Positions 21,812-33,914 of a stretch of DNA of 64,000 nt are shown here, one piece after another. The stretch's first letter is position 1, and the number at the start of each line of letters is the position of its first letter. Source of the stretch: Pholiota molesta (Eukaryota; Basidiomycota; Agaricomycetes; Agaricales; Strophariaceae); assembly GCA_014925825.1 (NCBI GenBank), contig JACGCK010000034.1, positions 248,001 through 312,000 on the forward strand, read 5' to 3'. Under the pieces are notes generated by a model. That model made no database searches. It was given only the letters and a program-made list of their open reading frames with translations, and was not told where the DNA came from. The translations under genes were made by a program, and so were the position numbers.

Positions 21812-23245
21812 TCATCTACAACCGCATCGGAAACAACTCGAAGACGATATCCGATGCCTCCCTGTGCGGCTCAGAATACTTGCCATCATCATCTCCCTTA
21901 CAGTGTCAAAATCGGGGTACCTGGTCAATGCATCACCCGCGATGAACGTGACTCTCCGAATGGGGTTCGCGCAGTTATCCAGCGCCAACCACCTGCAATC
22001 AGGCAAGAAGAAATTGAGGACAAAGACGTCCAGTATTCTCGCTGCCTTAACCTTGGGCTGGTGATCGATCCAGGGCAGGTCGAGTTGGAGGTGTGTCAGG
22101 TGCGGTGCGTGGCGCCAGAATGGCTCACGAACCGCACGATCGCTGATTGTAGAGAGGATGGCGGGGTAGTCAGGTTTGTGCAGCGACAGAAACCCCTTAT
22201 CGCATCCATATGGACCACGGAGGGCGAGCGTTTTCACGGCCGGCGTGGAATGCAGCACCGTGTAAAGCTCGGACATGGTGTGATGGTCCTCTTTCAACTC
22301 CATCGAATACGAAAGCGACATCGTTTGTAGGGCTGGTAGATAAAGATTGGTCAAAAGCAAAGCAAATGGGCGCGGCATGTCGTCGGTCCTGTGGTTGCAG
22401 CAAGTAAGGAACAATGTAGAAAGTTGGGGAAGGGTACATTCAGAGGGATCTACATGGTTTTTGCTGTCATATTCGTCGCGAAACCTAAAAGAAATAGATG
22501 CCCATGCGAGATCTGGAAGAGCCCGAATGAGGGGAAACCAGGAAGTCACTGAAATCGTGACTTCAAGCATCGCTAGATGGGTCAACTTCGACCAATGACT
22601 TGGAGTGATGGCGTCTACGGGCAGTATGAGGCAATTCATGAATAGACGTCGTAGCGCTGAGGAATTACGAGTTGGTACAAGTCCTATGAGAACTTGCGCA
22701 TGATAAAAATCCGGGTCCTGTCGATCTGTCATAAGGGTGTGCGGGTCTGGAAATACGACCTGTTCTCCAACCGCGAACCTGTCACGAATGTATCTCCAAA
22801 CGAGCGCATTGACTCGCAGATACTGCGCCGAGGCCATAGACTTTAGAACGACATCCATGTCGTTTCTGGCCAGCCGAATGTCTTGCGCGTCTACTTTGAT
22901 ATCAAGGTAAGAAAAAGGCGCCATCGCGCCCAGATTTCTCTTCCACCACATGATGAAGGCGAGGTCGTGCCTGCGAAACGCCTTGATTCCGAGCTCGCGA
23001 TCAAAGGACGATGCGTAGATGCGATACGACAAGTGCAACCAGAGGGAAGGAGTGGCGAGGGCAGCCGTTCGCCAGCATGCGCAGATCTGGCAGAGCAGCA
23101 TGGGCGCGACCGTGGTGTTTGGTTGCTGAATCTGAAGCGGATGTCGTGGAAGACAGTAAATGAAGATTTCCACGAGCACATCATATGGCACTTTAGTTAG
23201 GGCGCTCTCTGTGGAATGCTCGGCGGATCTCGACGATGATATCAT
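21812..23245 (-). CDS. F-box-like protein, type C (copy C2), with altered C-terminus
   Basis: The frame is intronless. The start is set at the ATG at 23245 (MISSSRSAEHS), which aligns with the C3 start; the frame stays open upstream to 23401. An F-box-like motif follows (LTKVPYDVLVEIFIYCLP, then MLLCQICACWRTAALATPSLW), then the leucine-rich C-type body (e.g. SKLTHLAM, ALPDLAWASISF, LPALQTMSLS). At the far end, one base lost relative to the other C copies changes ...SRTGEASDII to ...SRTGRHRISSS, giving a different last ~16 residues. The gene is otherwise complete and may be functional. It sits immediately next to B2, divergently oriented, with ~250 bp between the two starts, where a shared promoter would have to lie. 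Confidence 0.75.
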   Translation of the reverse strand: MISSSRSAEHSTESALTKVPYDVLVEIFIYCLPRHPLQIQQPNTTVAPMLLCQICACWRTAALATPSLWLHLSYRIYASSFDRELGIKAFRRHDLAFIMWWKRNLGAMAPFSYLDIKVDAQDIRLARNDMDVVLKSMASAQYLRVNALVWRYIRDRFAVGEQVVFPDPHTLMTDRQDPDFYHAQVLIGLVPTRNSSALRRLFMNCLILPVDAITPSHWSKLTHLAMLEVTISVTSWFPLIRALPDLAWASISFRFRDEYDSKNHVDPSECTLPQLSTLFLTCCNHRTDDMPRPFALLLTNLYLPALQTMSLSYSMELKEDHHTMSELYTVLHSTPAVKTLALRGPYGCDKGFLSLHKPDYPAILSTISDRAVREPFWRHAPHLTHLQLDLPWIDHQPKVKAARILDVFVLNFFLPDCRWLALDNCANPIRRVTFIAGDALTRYPDFDTVREMMMASILSRTGRHRISSSSCFRCGCR

Positions 23246-23495
23246 CCTAGTCTTAGTGGTAGAGTTATTGACCGTCGAAGCTATGTAAAAATGGGCGTAC
23301 ACATAAGGATCAACGAACAGACGATATCCAACAGGAATCACAGGATTGGCAGAGTATGAAGTTTCTGAAAGACGCACACGGCATGACAAGGTACAAATCA
23401 CCGGCCCGAACTCCCCGACCCGGGCCTCAACGCCTCGCTAGTCGCTACACCGACGACCAAGCTCGACAGATCTTGCCCGCATCCGCAACCATCCA

Positions 23496-24983
23496 ATGCC
23501 CTCCCCCACCTCGCCTTCCCCGGTTCACCCGATATCCTCGCTCCCATACGAGATCCTTCTTGAGATCTTCATCCACTGCCTTCCGCGCTACCCTCTCCTC
23601 CAACAGCAGCCAAGCACCACGTCAGCGCCGATCCTGCTCTGCCATATCTGTTCGTCTTGGCGACGGCTCGCGCAGGCTATTCCCACCCTCTGGACACATC
23701 TTTCTTATGAGTTCCCTGTTGTAGCGATACATGGCACTTCCTTTGGGCCCGCCTTCTGGACATATGAGTTTGACGAGCGCGATATCGAGTTTGTTCGCTG
23801 GTGGAAAGCGAAGCAGGGTGGGATCCCACCGCGCCTTGCCTTCAAGGTGGGTGAGATAGACCGCGGCGACGGAAGCCCGAAGCCAGCGACGAGCGACACG
23901 GCATTCCTTTTCGAATATCTGACAGCGGCGCAATATCTCGAACTTGATATGTTCTTCTGGGACTGGATCATTGCGAAGCTTCTAACTGGACATCCAATCG
24001 ACTTCCCTAGCGTCCATACGGTGCTGGCAGAGGGCGACCCCACAATGAACGGAATCCACGCATTCTACCAGCTCCAGACCCTCCTGACTCCATCTTCATC
24101 CCTCCCAGCACTGCGTCGTCTATCCCTGACGGAGGTCAACTTCTCGGACACCTTTTTTTTCCCCTGTCAGTGGTCTGCCCTCACCCACCTCTCCCTGCAC
24201 GCTTCAGTGTCTCTCCTTTCCTGGCTCCCGTTGATCCGCGCCGTCCCACGCCTCCGATGGGGGCACTTCAACCTCACCCTCGTCACTCCGCCGTTCGATA
24301 TCCCGCACGGGACCCCTCATCCTCCGCAGTGCACCATCGCAGCGCTGACGACCCTCTCCATCGTCATTCGCAGTACGCTAGAGCGCAGCGCCGTATTCCC
24401 CCTCAGCGCCCTGTTCACGGCCCTCCACCTCCCTGCTGTGCACACGCTCGCGCTCGCCACGCCCGGCGCGAGAGTGTGGGAAGACCGCCGCGCCGTCCGC
24501 GAGCTCTGCACCGTCCTCACCTCCGCGCCGGCGGTGACGGCGCTCGCGCTGGAAGACCCCCTGGACACCATCGCCCCGTCCGCCGCCGCGCTTGAGATGC
24601 CCCCGACCGCTCTGCCCACGCTGCCCGACGTCGAGCACCCGATCTGGCAGCACGCGCCGGCGCTCGCCCGGCTGCACCTCGTGCTCCCCGCGCGCCTCGC
24701 GCTGCGCGTCGCCGAGCGGGACACGTTCCTCGCGCTGTTTGTGGGCCACGTCTTCGGCGCGGAGTGCGCGTGGCTGGATCTGCGAAACCCGGCGTGCCCG
24801 GTGCGCGTGGTCAAGATCAGCAACGGCGCGCCATTTTTCCACCGGACGGGGGACGCTGCGATGGTGAGGGTGCGGGCGAGCGCGGCGGGCGCGCCGGGGG
24901 TCGTGCTCGAGCTCAGTGCGGGGCTGGTAGGGCCAAGCGCGGAGGGTGTAGGGAGGGAATGGGGGGCAGAGGGGTTGAGTTAG
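23496..24983 (+). CDS. F-box-like protein, type B (copy B2)
   Basis: This intronless gene has 495 codons and starts at MPSPTSPSPVHPISSLPYEI. Upstream codons that are in frame in B1 and B3 are frameshifted here, which supports this start for the family. The F-box-like motif lies at ~10-70 (LPYEILLEIFIHCLPRYPLL..., LLCHICSSWRRLAQA). The rest is leucine- and alanine-rich with extreme G/C at third positions. The C-terminus (VGREWGAEGLS) matches B1. The gene is convergent with A2 and divergent from C2. A role as an SCF substrate adaptor follows from the family; no target can be named. Confidence 0.82.
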   Translation: MPSPTSPSPVHPISSLPYEILLEIFIHCLPRYPLLQQQPSTTSAPILLCHICSSWRRLAQAIPTLWTHLSYEFPVVAIHGTSFGPAFWTYEFDERDIEFVRWWKAKQGGIPPRLAFKVGEIDRGDGSPKPATSDTAFLFEYLTAAQYLELDMFFWDWIIAKLLTGHPIDFPSVHTVLAEGDPTMNGIHAFYQLQTLLTPSSSLPALRRLSLTEVNFSDTFFFPCQWSALTHLSLHASVSLLSWLPLIRAVPRLRWGHFNLTLVTPPFDIPHGTPHPPQCTIAALTTLSIVIRSTLERSAVFPLSALFTALHLPAVHTLALATPGARVWEDRRAVRELCTVLTSAPAVTALALEDPLDTIAPSAAALEMPPTALPTLPDVEHPIWQHAPALARLHLVLPARLALRVAERDTFLALFVGHVFGAECAWLDLRNPACPVRVVKISNGAPFFHRTGDAAMVRVRASAAGAPGVVLELSAGLVGPSAEGVGREWGAEGLS

Positions 24984-26970
24984 ACGAGATATGGGATATA
25001 TAGGGGGGATGGGAATGAAGAATACGACCAGGGTGGGTCCAGATTGCTTTCAGGTGCGCGTTGAACTGACACCCGACAACTCAGACGCCTACGTAGTGTG
25101 TGTCTGCGATCCTGTATTTTGCGTAAACTGGAGCACTCTATATCGGCAGGTACAAATCCCAGTACAGACTCGGATGCATATAGATTCAACTTCAAATGCA
25201 CATTGAATTTGTATGCCCATGTAATGCCTATGGTGCCCAAAGACCTGCGCGCGCTCGTCGCGCCTGAGCGTGGGGCTCGCGCTGCGGCACTCCACGTGAC
25301 CGCGTGCAGCGGTTCTTCGTCACACATCACAATCGCATAAATCGCACCCACCTCTCCATCCTTCCACCCGACTGGCACGCTCCGCTGACGCTCTTCAGCC
25401 TCGAAGATCTACGTCCTATGCCGTCTTTCACCTGCACTCGAATCGTCACTCACTGCCAGTGCTCGCTGTACAGGCCCCGATTGATCGCGACTGCTACTGC
25501 TGCGTCGTCGTACCAATTGCATGCCGCGATTGTGCCGCGATGGTGAAAGGTGTGTAGCCTTTTCGTGCCTCATTCAACCTCAATCCTCAACCTTGTCCGG
25601 ACAAAGCGTCTTCTACGCCAAACGTACCCAGCGAATTGAGAGCGCCATCCGGATTCCAGGGGCACAACCGCCAGCCAATGCACGAGCCACGAAATGGAGA
25701 AGCGCCGGGCGTTCGACGCGGATGTCGTGGGGTTTACGCGCCTCCGCCGCCTCGGAATCATTCGCATGGACGACGGGGTGCTGGAGACGGGGAAAATGGC
25801 TGATTTTTAATTCGGTCCAGGTGCGTTACGTGGATTTATTCCCTTGCTTCATTTATTTAGCATCCTGGAAGATCCGCTGCTCACGCCGGCAAATGGTGAC
25901 AATCGCACAACCTGGCTACAGCGTGCCAGTATCTCTTGGGGCCTGCACCACAGAAGCTTCGCCGTCGCCAATGCGATGTCATCACCGCCCCCAGCCGTGA
26001 CCAACACCCATGACCGACATGCCAACGACGAAGCGTTTGAAAGAAAACCATCAGCCTGCTTCACCTCGCAGCGTCGATCCCAGCGCCACGCCATGCGACA
26101 CCCCATCGCGCATCTCTTCACCTCGACGGCATCGCAGGAGGAGAACTTGCACCCCATCCTGGAGGGTGTAGGCGGAGGGCTTGTGCCGGACTTAAGGCTA
26201 TACGGGGACGTCAGTCGGGAGGATCACCGCTGGGGCAGGAGGAGCACTGAGGGAATCTGAGGGGTATGTTGGTGGTTTAGTACGCTGCGTAATATGTTAT
26301 TGACACCTTCTAGATCCTGCTGAATCGACAAGCTGGCCGCCCGTTCTCTTCGCCGCCGACCTTTGTTCGCAGGCACTCATAACGAGGGCCCTCGACGAAT
26401 TCTTAACGAACTCTTTGGGAGTGCGTCAGGTAGACGCTGTGGTTCGTTCGACAGCCGCTGAATATCGCATTCCCCGATCTACTTGCGGGGCGCGGGAGGT
26501 GTGATGCAGGGGGTATATATCGCGCTCCGGGTGTGGTGCTCAGGGATAACTTATGAGGTGACGACGTGCTTGCTTGGGATTCATGCACAAGAGTAAGCGC
26601 ACTGTACTCCTTAAATTCGATCATCGCTGACGGCTGCGTCGTTCGCGGTAGCCCGTTCCGTTCATCCCAGCAGACCACGCTCTCGCCATATCCCAGCTGA
26701 GCAAGAAGTCGTTCCTCGAGGCCGCGGTGTAAGTAGACTACGTCTCCGTTGCCACCATAGGTGCTTACGACTCGTTGCAGCTTCGAAGACCAATAACCTA
26801 CTCCAGTACCTACTCGAAACTCGACCACCCGCTCCAATGCCCGCGCCACGTCGCGATGTGGAGCGCTGGGTGGATATTTCATCGGCCGCTCTTCGTTCCA
26901 TGTCTCTGCGGAATAGTTATCGGTATTAAGCAGATAACAACATACAAATCTTGGTAATAGTTTTGAAATT
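24984..26970. repeat. Spacer S1, copy 2
   Basis: This is homologous to 37223-39187 in the same orientation and to 1448-3414 in reverse. The segments GGGCTTGTGCCGGAC, ACTGAGGGAATCTGAGGGG and the GGGGGTATATATCGCG tract are shared. A splice-like pair (GTAAGTAG ... CGTTGCAG, ~26728-26779) is retained. Fragments of unknown genes are visible, but stops and frameshifts prevent a coding call. Confidence 0.65.
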
Positions 26971-28401
26971 CTAATTTCCCGAACGCCATTCCTTCCACGA
27001 TTCCGCGAAATCAGTGAATGGTTGCGATATGACATGCAAAGCAATATTCGACGCGTTTCCGACACATTTTCGAATACTCGGTAGTTTCCGGTGCGTGTCA
27101 CTCTCGGGTTGGTGACTGGGCGATGCCAATCCGGGGTCGATGACGGTGATGGTTTTAATAGGGCACATGGGGTTGTCGAGGTCCAGCCAGCGATTATTGG
27201 AAAAGAAGGCACTGCGCGCGAAGATAGCCAACTCTTTCTCTGCGTGTGCCTCGCTTTCACGGTCACCGTAATCGCGAGCTATATACAGTTCGAGTTGTAG
27301 ATGAACTAAGTGAGGCACGCAACTCCAGATAGGCCCGACGCCGCCGACCGCGGCGGCGGTCCCTTTGGCATAATTCGTTTCGGCACGAGAGAGATAGTTG
27401 TATTTCAGCAGGGTGAGATTTTGGAGGGCAGGCGCAGACTGGAGGATGGCGTGGATATCGGTGATGCCGCTGTGGTCCCACCATTGCCCGATGACAGAAG
27501 CCAGAAAAAGATTACGGAGGGCAGGTAAACGCAGGCCCACAAAAAGTGGACTGAGTAGAGAGTCGTTGCCGTTGTTGTCGCTGGACCGAATGAACAAGGT
27601 GGACAGTTGCGGGAGAATGCGTGGGATAGGGTTTGCGTATTTGTCGGGGTCGGATGGAGTGTGATGATTGAAGTAGATGTACGCCCATTGTAAACGAGGA
27701 ACAGCCGATGTTAAGTGGACCCAGAAATCAAGAGAGATAATGAAAGTGGTGATGGATAGGTGGGTCAATGTCGCCCATTGGGCGGGGATAGAGGTATCTT
27801 TGAGAGACTGGTTTTTGTCGACAATGGCTAGACGTCGCAATGCTGGGAACATATGATGGAAATAATGGTTTGCGCGGGAGCGCGGTGGACATTCATATGC
27901 CACCAGAGTATGGAGATTTGGAAATGTGACAGGCTCTCCGATTCTGTACATCACAGCTGGGACTAGGTCCCAAAAGAGCGGCTCGATCTCCAGATGCTGT
28001 GCCGTGCTCATATAGTTCATAACAAGAGCAACAGTTGTTACGTCTCCAGCTAGAGGTCTTGATTTGTTGTGATCTCCGTCAATAGCAAGGCGGAGAAAGG
28101 GCGCAATTGAGCCCTGATTCTTTTGCCACCATCGGATGAAGTCGATCTCGTTCTGGACAAATGCCCAGCCTCGTAATGTGAAGCAAAACGATAGGCGCGA
28201 CCATAGGATAGGAGTTGTGAGTGCGATCGCTCTCCAAGAAGAGCAAATATGGCATAAGAGTATGGGCGCGATCCTCGTTTCGGGCTGGCAAATTTCAAAG
28301 CGGTCTTGGGGAAGACAACGGACAAAGATCTCGAAGAGAATGTCGTAAGGAACTGTGCTTATCGGGCTCTTGGTCGAACGGTTGGATTCTGATGATGGCA
28401 T
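26971..28401 (-). CDS. F-box-like protein, type A (copy A2)
   Basis: This intronless 476-codon gene starts at the ATG at 28401 (MPSSESNRSTKSPIS). The open frame extends to 28515, but the upstream residues diverge from A3 by an insertion and are unsupported. The F-box-like motif (VPYDILFEIFVRCLPQDRFEICQPETRIAP..., LLCHICSSWRAIAL) and leucine-rich body are nearly identical to A1 and A3. Only scattered substitutions separate the three, so the duplications are recent or homogenised by gene conversion. Convergent with B2. Confidence 0.83.
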   Translation of the reverse strand: MPSSESNRSTKSPISTVPYDILFEIFVRCLPQDRFEICQPETRIAPILLCHICSSWRAIALTTPILWSRLSFCFTLRGWAFVQNEIDFIRWWQKNQGSIAPFLRLAIDGDHNKSRPLAGDVTTVALVMNYMSTAQHLEIEPLFWDLVPAVMYRIGEPVTFPNLHTLVAYECPPRSRANHYFHHMFPALRRLAIVDKNQSLKDTSIPAQWATLTHLSITTFIISLDFWVHLTSAVPRLQWAYIYFNHHTPSDPDKYANPIPRILPQLSTLFIRSSDNNGNDSLLSPLFVGLRLPALRNLFLASVIGQWWDHSGITDIHAILQSAPALQNLTLLKYNYLSRAETNYAKGTAAAVGGVGPIWSCVPHLVHLQLELYIARDYGDRESEAHAEKELAIFARSAFFSNNRWLDLDNPMCPIKTITVIDPGLASPSHQPESDTHRKLPSIRKCVGNASNIALHVISQPFTDFAESWKEWRSGN

Positions 28402-31400
28402 CGTCGTGGAGGTAAACGCAGAGCGAGACGTTGAGATTTTGAAATCGGAACAGGGCTGAGGGCATCGACAATTGAATGAGCTGAAACGATCAGGTGATTT
28501 GGCCTGATGTGCCAAATGGCAAATGCCTCATCGCCTGCGCGTCGCGCAAGAATATGCTAACGAAGATTGACGAAACCATTCATATTATTAAAATCACAAT
28601 ACATCGAGCAAATAACATTCAAGTCTACATAACACGTCGACATTGTCAAACCAAACCGAATTGATAACCTGCAACATCTTCTCGCGAAGCGTACGCTCGG
28701 AAGCATATCCAAGGTGCTACAGAAAACGCGGCATGAGCAAGGCTTCTCCTCCGATGACATGTGAATGTACGAACAACAGAGGCCTGCTACAACGCCTCAC
28801 AAAACACGGGCACGCCGACCGCTGCTCGCGGTCGAACGAGGCGACAGCCTGAACCAGAAGAAAAGTGAGCAAATGTCTTTTGGAACGTCAGAACGAGCGG
28901 ATGCGCAGTGTCATTCCACCTTCCACAGCGCGCACGGTGTCGAAGATCACCGAGATCACTAGAAGAAGTTAGGCGCCCAATCAAGATCCGCGTTTCCTGC
29001 CAACTGAACACCCTGTCGCACCAAGTACATCAGCGCCCAACTCGGTACACGCCCACAAGACGGGACACACCTGAGCCATGTCTGGTCAATCATCCCCAAC
29101 AGGGCCTCAAGAAAGCCTTGCGTTGTCATGATGTTGCTGGGTTTGGGGACGAGCGCTATCGTCCCGCGCCGCACCTGCGCATGCCCCTAGCCTTATGCCC
29201 AGATGACCAAACCCCGCGTCCTACGCGTCTTATTCCATGCTGATAGTGTCGAGGACGCCGAGGCAGGGCGCCATGGCGTCGCGCAGGCACCTGGAGCGCA
29301 AAGAGCTAGCGCGGACCTGGGAGCGGGTCGTGCGGGTCCTGCGCAGTGGTTGGTCGTCGAGGCTACAACGGATCGTGAGCGATGACGGAGGAGACGGAGA
29401 CGCAGGCGACTTACCACTGCGGCCGCGAAAAACGATTTAGTGTGCAGTCTGAGCTATGTCCAGTTGTGATGGGATGAGGGCGTGGGTTTGAGGGACGAAC
29501 CGGCTGCGGCGCACGACATCAGCAGAGCTCAAACAGGAAACACAACACAGCGCGACTCACTCCCGCGCATGAATCCCAAGCAGGCTTTTCCTTTTCGTTG
29601 CTTCATCCCTGCCTCCAGCGGCGAATCTCCAGGTTCAGCGCTCTGTATGTACAGGTCCGACACGAGCCCTTCGCCCAGGAACGTGCTTGCCAAGGGGAAC
29701 GTTCGAGATCGGCTCCTGCGCCGAGGGCCGCGACGCCGTCAAGGGAAAAGATACGCGGTGGGGTGCGGAGCAGTGGGTTTGGCCAGGCTCGCTGGGGACG
29801 GCTGGCTGGTAAACTTCTCTGCGCGCTTCATTGGTTGGATGGGCGACGTTCGAGATCGGCTCCTGCGCCGAGGGCCGCGACACCGTCAAGGAAAAAGATA
29901 CGCGGTGGGGTGCGGAGCAGTCTGGGTTTGGCCTGGCTCGCTGGGCACGACGCCGCGGGGTGAGGCGAGCCGGGCTGGTAATCTTCTCTACGCGCGTCAT
30001 TGGTTGGATGTCGGTCGCGGCTGGGAACGGTGACGCAATCGTATTCGCGACGGCGAGACGCGCCTCTGGGGTGCTGTGATACTGGCACGCGGTATCAGCA
30101 CCGACTAGTTTGTGCAGGGCGTTAGAAGGAGTAGTATACAAATAGTCAGCGTAACGCACCTGGACCGCGTTGGTAAACAAGCCCTTGGCGACGTCCACTT
30201 CCCCAGCGTCTGCGGCTTCAGCATCCTCCCCAATGAGCTCAAGGTAGCGGAGGCGTGTCGAACGCCCTGTATTTCATGGCCCGTGAATCGACTACGCGGC
30301 TGTACCCTACAGCGTATGCTCTTCGTGCGCGGTATGTGAGTGGCACGACAATACAGCGGTAGCGGTCGCGGATCCATCAGGGCCTGTATAGCGAGCCTTG
30401 GCAATGAGGAACAGTTCGAGTGATGCTGAGAGGAGCGTGCCAGTCAGGAAGAGGCTGGAAGAGGATGGACGTGGGAAACATCGGATCGATTGTGATGTTT
30501 GCATTGTGACGAGGAACCAAACACCACTACCTCCCACCACCACCAAGGGGTGGACGCTGCTTTCACCTGAGGTGTCCACCAACCTCGGTTCCTAGGTTCC
30601 GAGTGGCCACCATCCCTTGCTTTCCTCGCTGCCATTTCCCAGACCCATCTCTTCCATCTACTGCACCAGCCACCGTCCGCCACCCGCCACTGCCTCTGAT
30701 CTGCCCCTGCCTGCACGCTCTCGTTGCCACACGCATCGCTTCGCTTGCCCGTGCCCACGGCGTCTGTCGGTGTCCAGGGCAGATGGAATGGGAAATCCAC
30801 ATGACGAGTGACGTGGACTATGGGCGGTCGGGAGTACGACTATGCGCTGGGTAGATCCCAAATTTAAAGTGGTGTTCCGATGTGGATGGTCATCTGCTGT
30901 GAGTCGTGAGGCTATCGATGCATTTTTTCTTTCCGTTATCGGCTGCGGCTTCTGCCCTCCTTTACGTTTGTTCAAGTGTTCGACTTACGTTTCTATTGGC
31001 GCCGATGTTTATGTCGGTCAATGTTGAAGTCGGCGTTGTTCGCGGTCCGTGCAGGCTTCCTTTCGTCTTCCGTGGATCTGCAGGCAGTGTCATGCCGCTG
31101 TTCCTGCCCTCCTCTGCTGCGCGATATTCGGTGTCTTCTGCCGCGCGCATATTCAGCGCCTATTCTCTCGCAAACTTGCACAGGCTATCACGACACGTCC
31201 TTACTATTTGAGCTCCACCAGTCAGCCTAGACATCTCTCCCTCGCCGAAGCCTGGGTTTTCTTCTTCTTCCATCTCACCTGTGCGTTGTGTTTCGCCTGC
31301 AACGACCCGCATGTACCGCTGCCGTTCTTGCCATACTCCACCTGCCGTCCATATCCATCGCCTTGCCTGCCCGTCGCCAGCCAGTGCGTTTCCGTGTGTC

Positions 31401-33153
31401 CTTGATTCCCTCTCCCCCGCGCGCCTTTTCTTTTTCATATACATGCTGCGCCGAGCTGCGGTGCAGCGGAGGAGGCGTTTGCGCGATCGGCGGGCGGTGC
31501 ACTTGCTTGTGTCCACCTTTCGCGTCCCTTTGGACGTTCGGGGGGAGAAAATGGGATACGATGTAGGGCATCGTAAGCGCGTTGAGGGCGTTGTGTGCCG
31601 CTATCCGTGGCTCTTGAATCTGTGCCTCCTTTCCCAGCCGTCATCGCAGGCAACGCCGGTCGGGCAGACCTGTATGCTCCTCGATCGCGTATGAGCAGAG
31701 CGCGTTGGGGTGACCCGTGGTGGCGTGGCGCGGTGCGCGGTGCCGCAGCCCGCTCTCCCCGGCCGTGTGGATGAAGAAGTGGCGATGGGTCGCGTCAATC
31801 GGTCTGCGTGGTCTAGATCTGGCGCATGGGGGCATCCCGCGCGGCGGCGGCGTCCGCTGCTGGCCCTCCGCGCCGGGCTGGTGTTCGCGGCGGGTGGGGA
31901 GCGCGGAACAGGCTGTCTGTCTGTCTATGAACGGCGTGTACGCGTGTTCTTTGCGCCCCGCCCCTGTTCCGGAGGCATTCGTGGACGAATAGGGAGAGCT
32001 GGCGTAGGGTCTGATGGGTATTTTTGCGTGTTCGACGGAGGAACGAGGCAGGGAGTGGCGTGTCGGTAGGGATAGCGAAATGTCGATGTTTTCCGCGTAC
32101 GGCTATGAGTTGGATGATAGACGCGCGTAATACGCGCTCGCTCGTCCGATACTTCTCGAAGACCGCCTGCGGCTTCGATAGTGAATTGGTGCTAAGGATG
32201 GCCCTTGCGGTTGGATGGATACCTATGTATTGTTTCACAATACATATTCAAATTCAATTCTTCTTTGAGCCGCTGGTTGACGCATCATCATCGTGACGAA
32301 GTTTGTATAGATGGTTCTGTTAGTTATGAACGACACGGAGACTTTGAGTCATAATTCCGAGGTGTCTTCATGATAACTTCGATGTATTGCTTTCTATGAA
32401 TGGGCGTCTAATGACCGAAGAAGATATAATGACAAAATTGAATTGTGAAATCAAAGGGATTATGGACACATTGAGTACGTCAAATCACCACTGATGAACA
32501 GCGTAACATATTGATATTAGATCTATGTAATAGCCTGCAGTACAAATGTAAGCAACATCAAGTAGAGGGCAATGAGGAGTCCATGCGGCTGAGTACAAAA
32601 TACCTCGGCGACGCCGTAGAGAGTCAAAGATTCATCATACAAGTAAATAAAAAGAGGAAGCGGAAAACAAAGAATGGGGCGGACGCGATGTTCAAATAAG
32701 TATTGAATAAGTATATCTACGATACGATAAATGGAGTCGGGGTTAACAAGATACAAAGAATACTGAGATACAAATGGCGGCGGGAGGAGATCAGAGTAGG
32801 TGGGCGCTATATGGGGTCTGTGTTCGTTAATGCGGTGAACGGGTGCGAGGACTGGCGGGTCCGGGCGACTGGCAAAATCGGGAAATAGATCAAGTATATG
32901 GGCGACTTACCAAGTACCGTGCTTTACAGCACTGTCATCGGAGCCTGGAAAAAGTCGTCAATGTCATCAAAGATTGAGAGGGAGAATGAGTCCGGGGAGG
33001 TGTGGAATGAGAAGACATTCTTGGTCGAAAGAGGGTTGACGGCGGCGCATACTTTAGATTTGTATTTATACTGGGGAAATAGTCGTTATCCTGTAATCTA
33101 ATCGATGTGAAAGGGCACGTTGTTTCTTAATGAAGACCGAGCTCGGCCGAGAC
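28402..33153. repeat. Duplicated segment R, copy 2
   Basis: This is colinear with 40619-46440 and inverted relative to 16567-21780. GC-rich blocks at ~28910-29440, ~29480-30110, ~30120-30860 and ~31020-32100 alternate with AT-rich blocks (~32250-33150). Preserved splice-like signals (e.g. reverse complement of ~29370-29420, donor GTAAGT) show decayed multi-exon genes. No frame keeps a recognisable domain intact. Confidence 0.65.
29700..29993. repeat. 147-bp tandem duplication
   Basis: Two adjacent copies begin CGTTCGAGATCGGCTCCTGC at 29700 and 29847 and continue with GCCGAGGGCCGCGAC and ACGCGGTGGGGTGCGGAGCAG. The homologous place in R copy 3 (~42200-42370) has one copy only, so the duplication arose after the segments separated. 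Confidence 0.8.
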
Positions 33154-33155
33154 TA

Positions 33156-33914
33156 CAGTTATCCACCGTCACGTGGGACAGGTTTTCACTCTTTATGATG
33201 CTGCGACTCTGTTAGATAGGCTATCTATGTAAAACAAGTTTTAGTATGTACTGTTATATCTCATCTACATGTCTCTGAAAAAATTAGCTCTATAGAACTG
33301 TTTCTGAATGCAGGATGAATGTTTTCGTGAAGCCTGTCTACTTTCGGCAAAAACCACGTCGTGGGACAACACCCAAAAACGGCCATAAAATAATGCACAA
33401 TGGTGTTGACAGCATTCAAGATCTCGTATATACTTTGGTATATGTTTAATATCTATATTTCTTTTTGTTTGCAAGTAAGCTGAAGCTTAAATGAGCTGCA
33501 TTGTGGACTTCGAAGCCAACCCATGAAATGCTGGGAAATTTAGGTGAATATAAGAATATGACCATGTTTCTTCGCATTTCAAATACATACAGTAAATCTA
33601 TGAGCTTAAAAATTGTCTGAAATACAATTATAAGCTTTATAAATGAGAATAATTGGTTTTGGGGGCATCTCTTCCCAATTCCTTTGCATGGTGCGCCTTA
33701 ACCTAAATGAGTGCCTATTTTGGGATAATTTTGTATATTGTGTGCATGTTTTCTCTACCAATTCAAACTTATTCACTTCAAAATTCTACAATTATGTTAC
33801 AGGTCTATGCATCTATATTATTGCCAAGTTTCAAAAAGATCGGTTGAGAACTGACGTTGGAAAATGAGATTTATCCCACTTGTCGGTGGTGTCCCACGTG
33901 ACAGTGGATAACTG
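33156..33914. mobile_element. Non-autonomous TA-duplicating element (Tc1/mariner-like), 759 bp
   Basis: Terminal inverted repeats of 25 bp (beginning CAGTTATCCAC, then C or T, GTCACGTGGGACA) match at 24 of 25 positions. They are bordered by TA at 33154-33155 and 33915-33916. The paralogous segment at ~45950-45975 (GGGACTATCGACGG) lacks the element, giving an empty site with a single TA. The interior is AT-rich and has no transposase frame. It is a deletion derivative or MITE-like element. Confidence 0.88.

Noticed and set aside
26403..27266. 287-codon frame overlapping the 3' end of F-box gene A2 and running into spacer S1
   Set aside because: Its first half is an out-of-frame reading of A2. 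The second half covers DNA with splice-like signals on the opposite strand and is interrupted in the sister copies.
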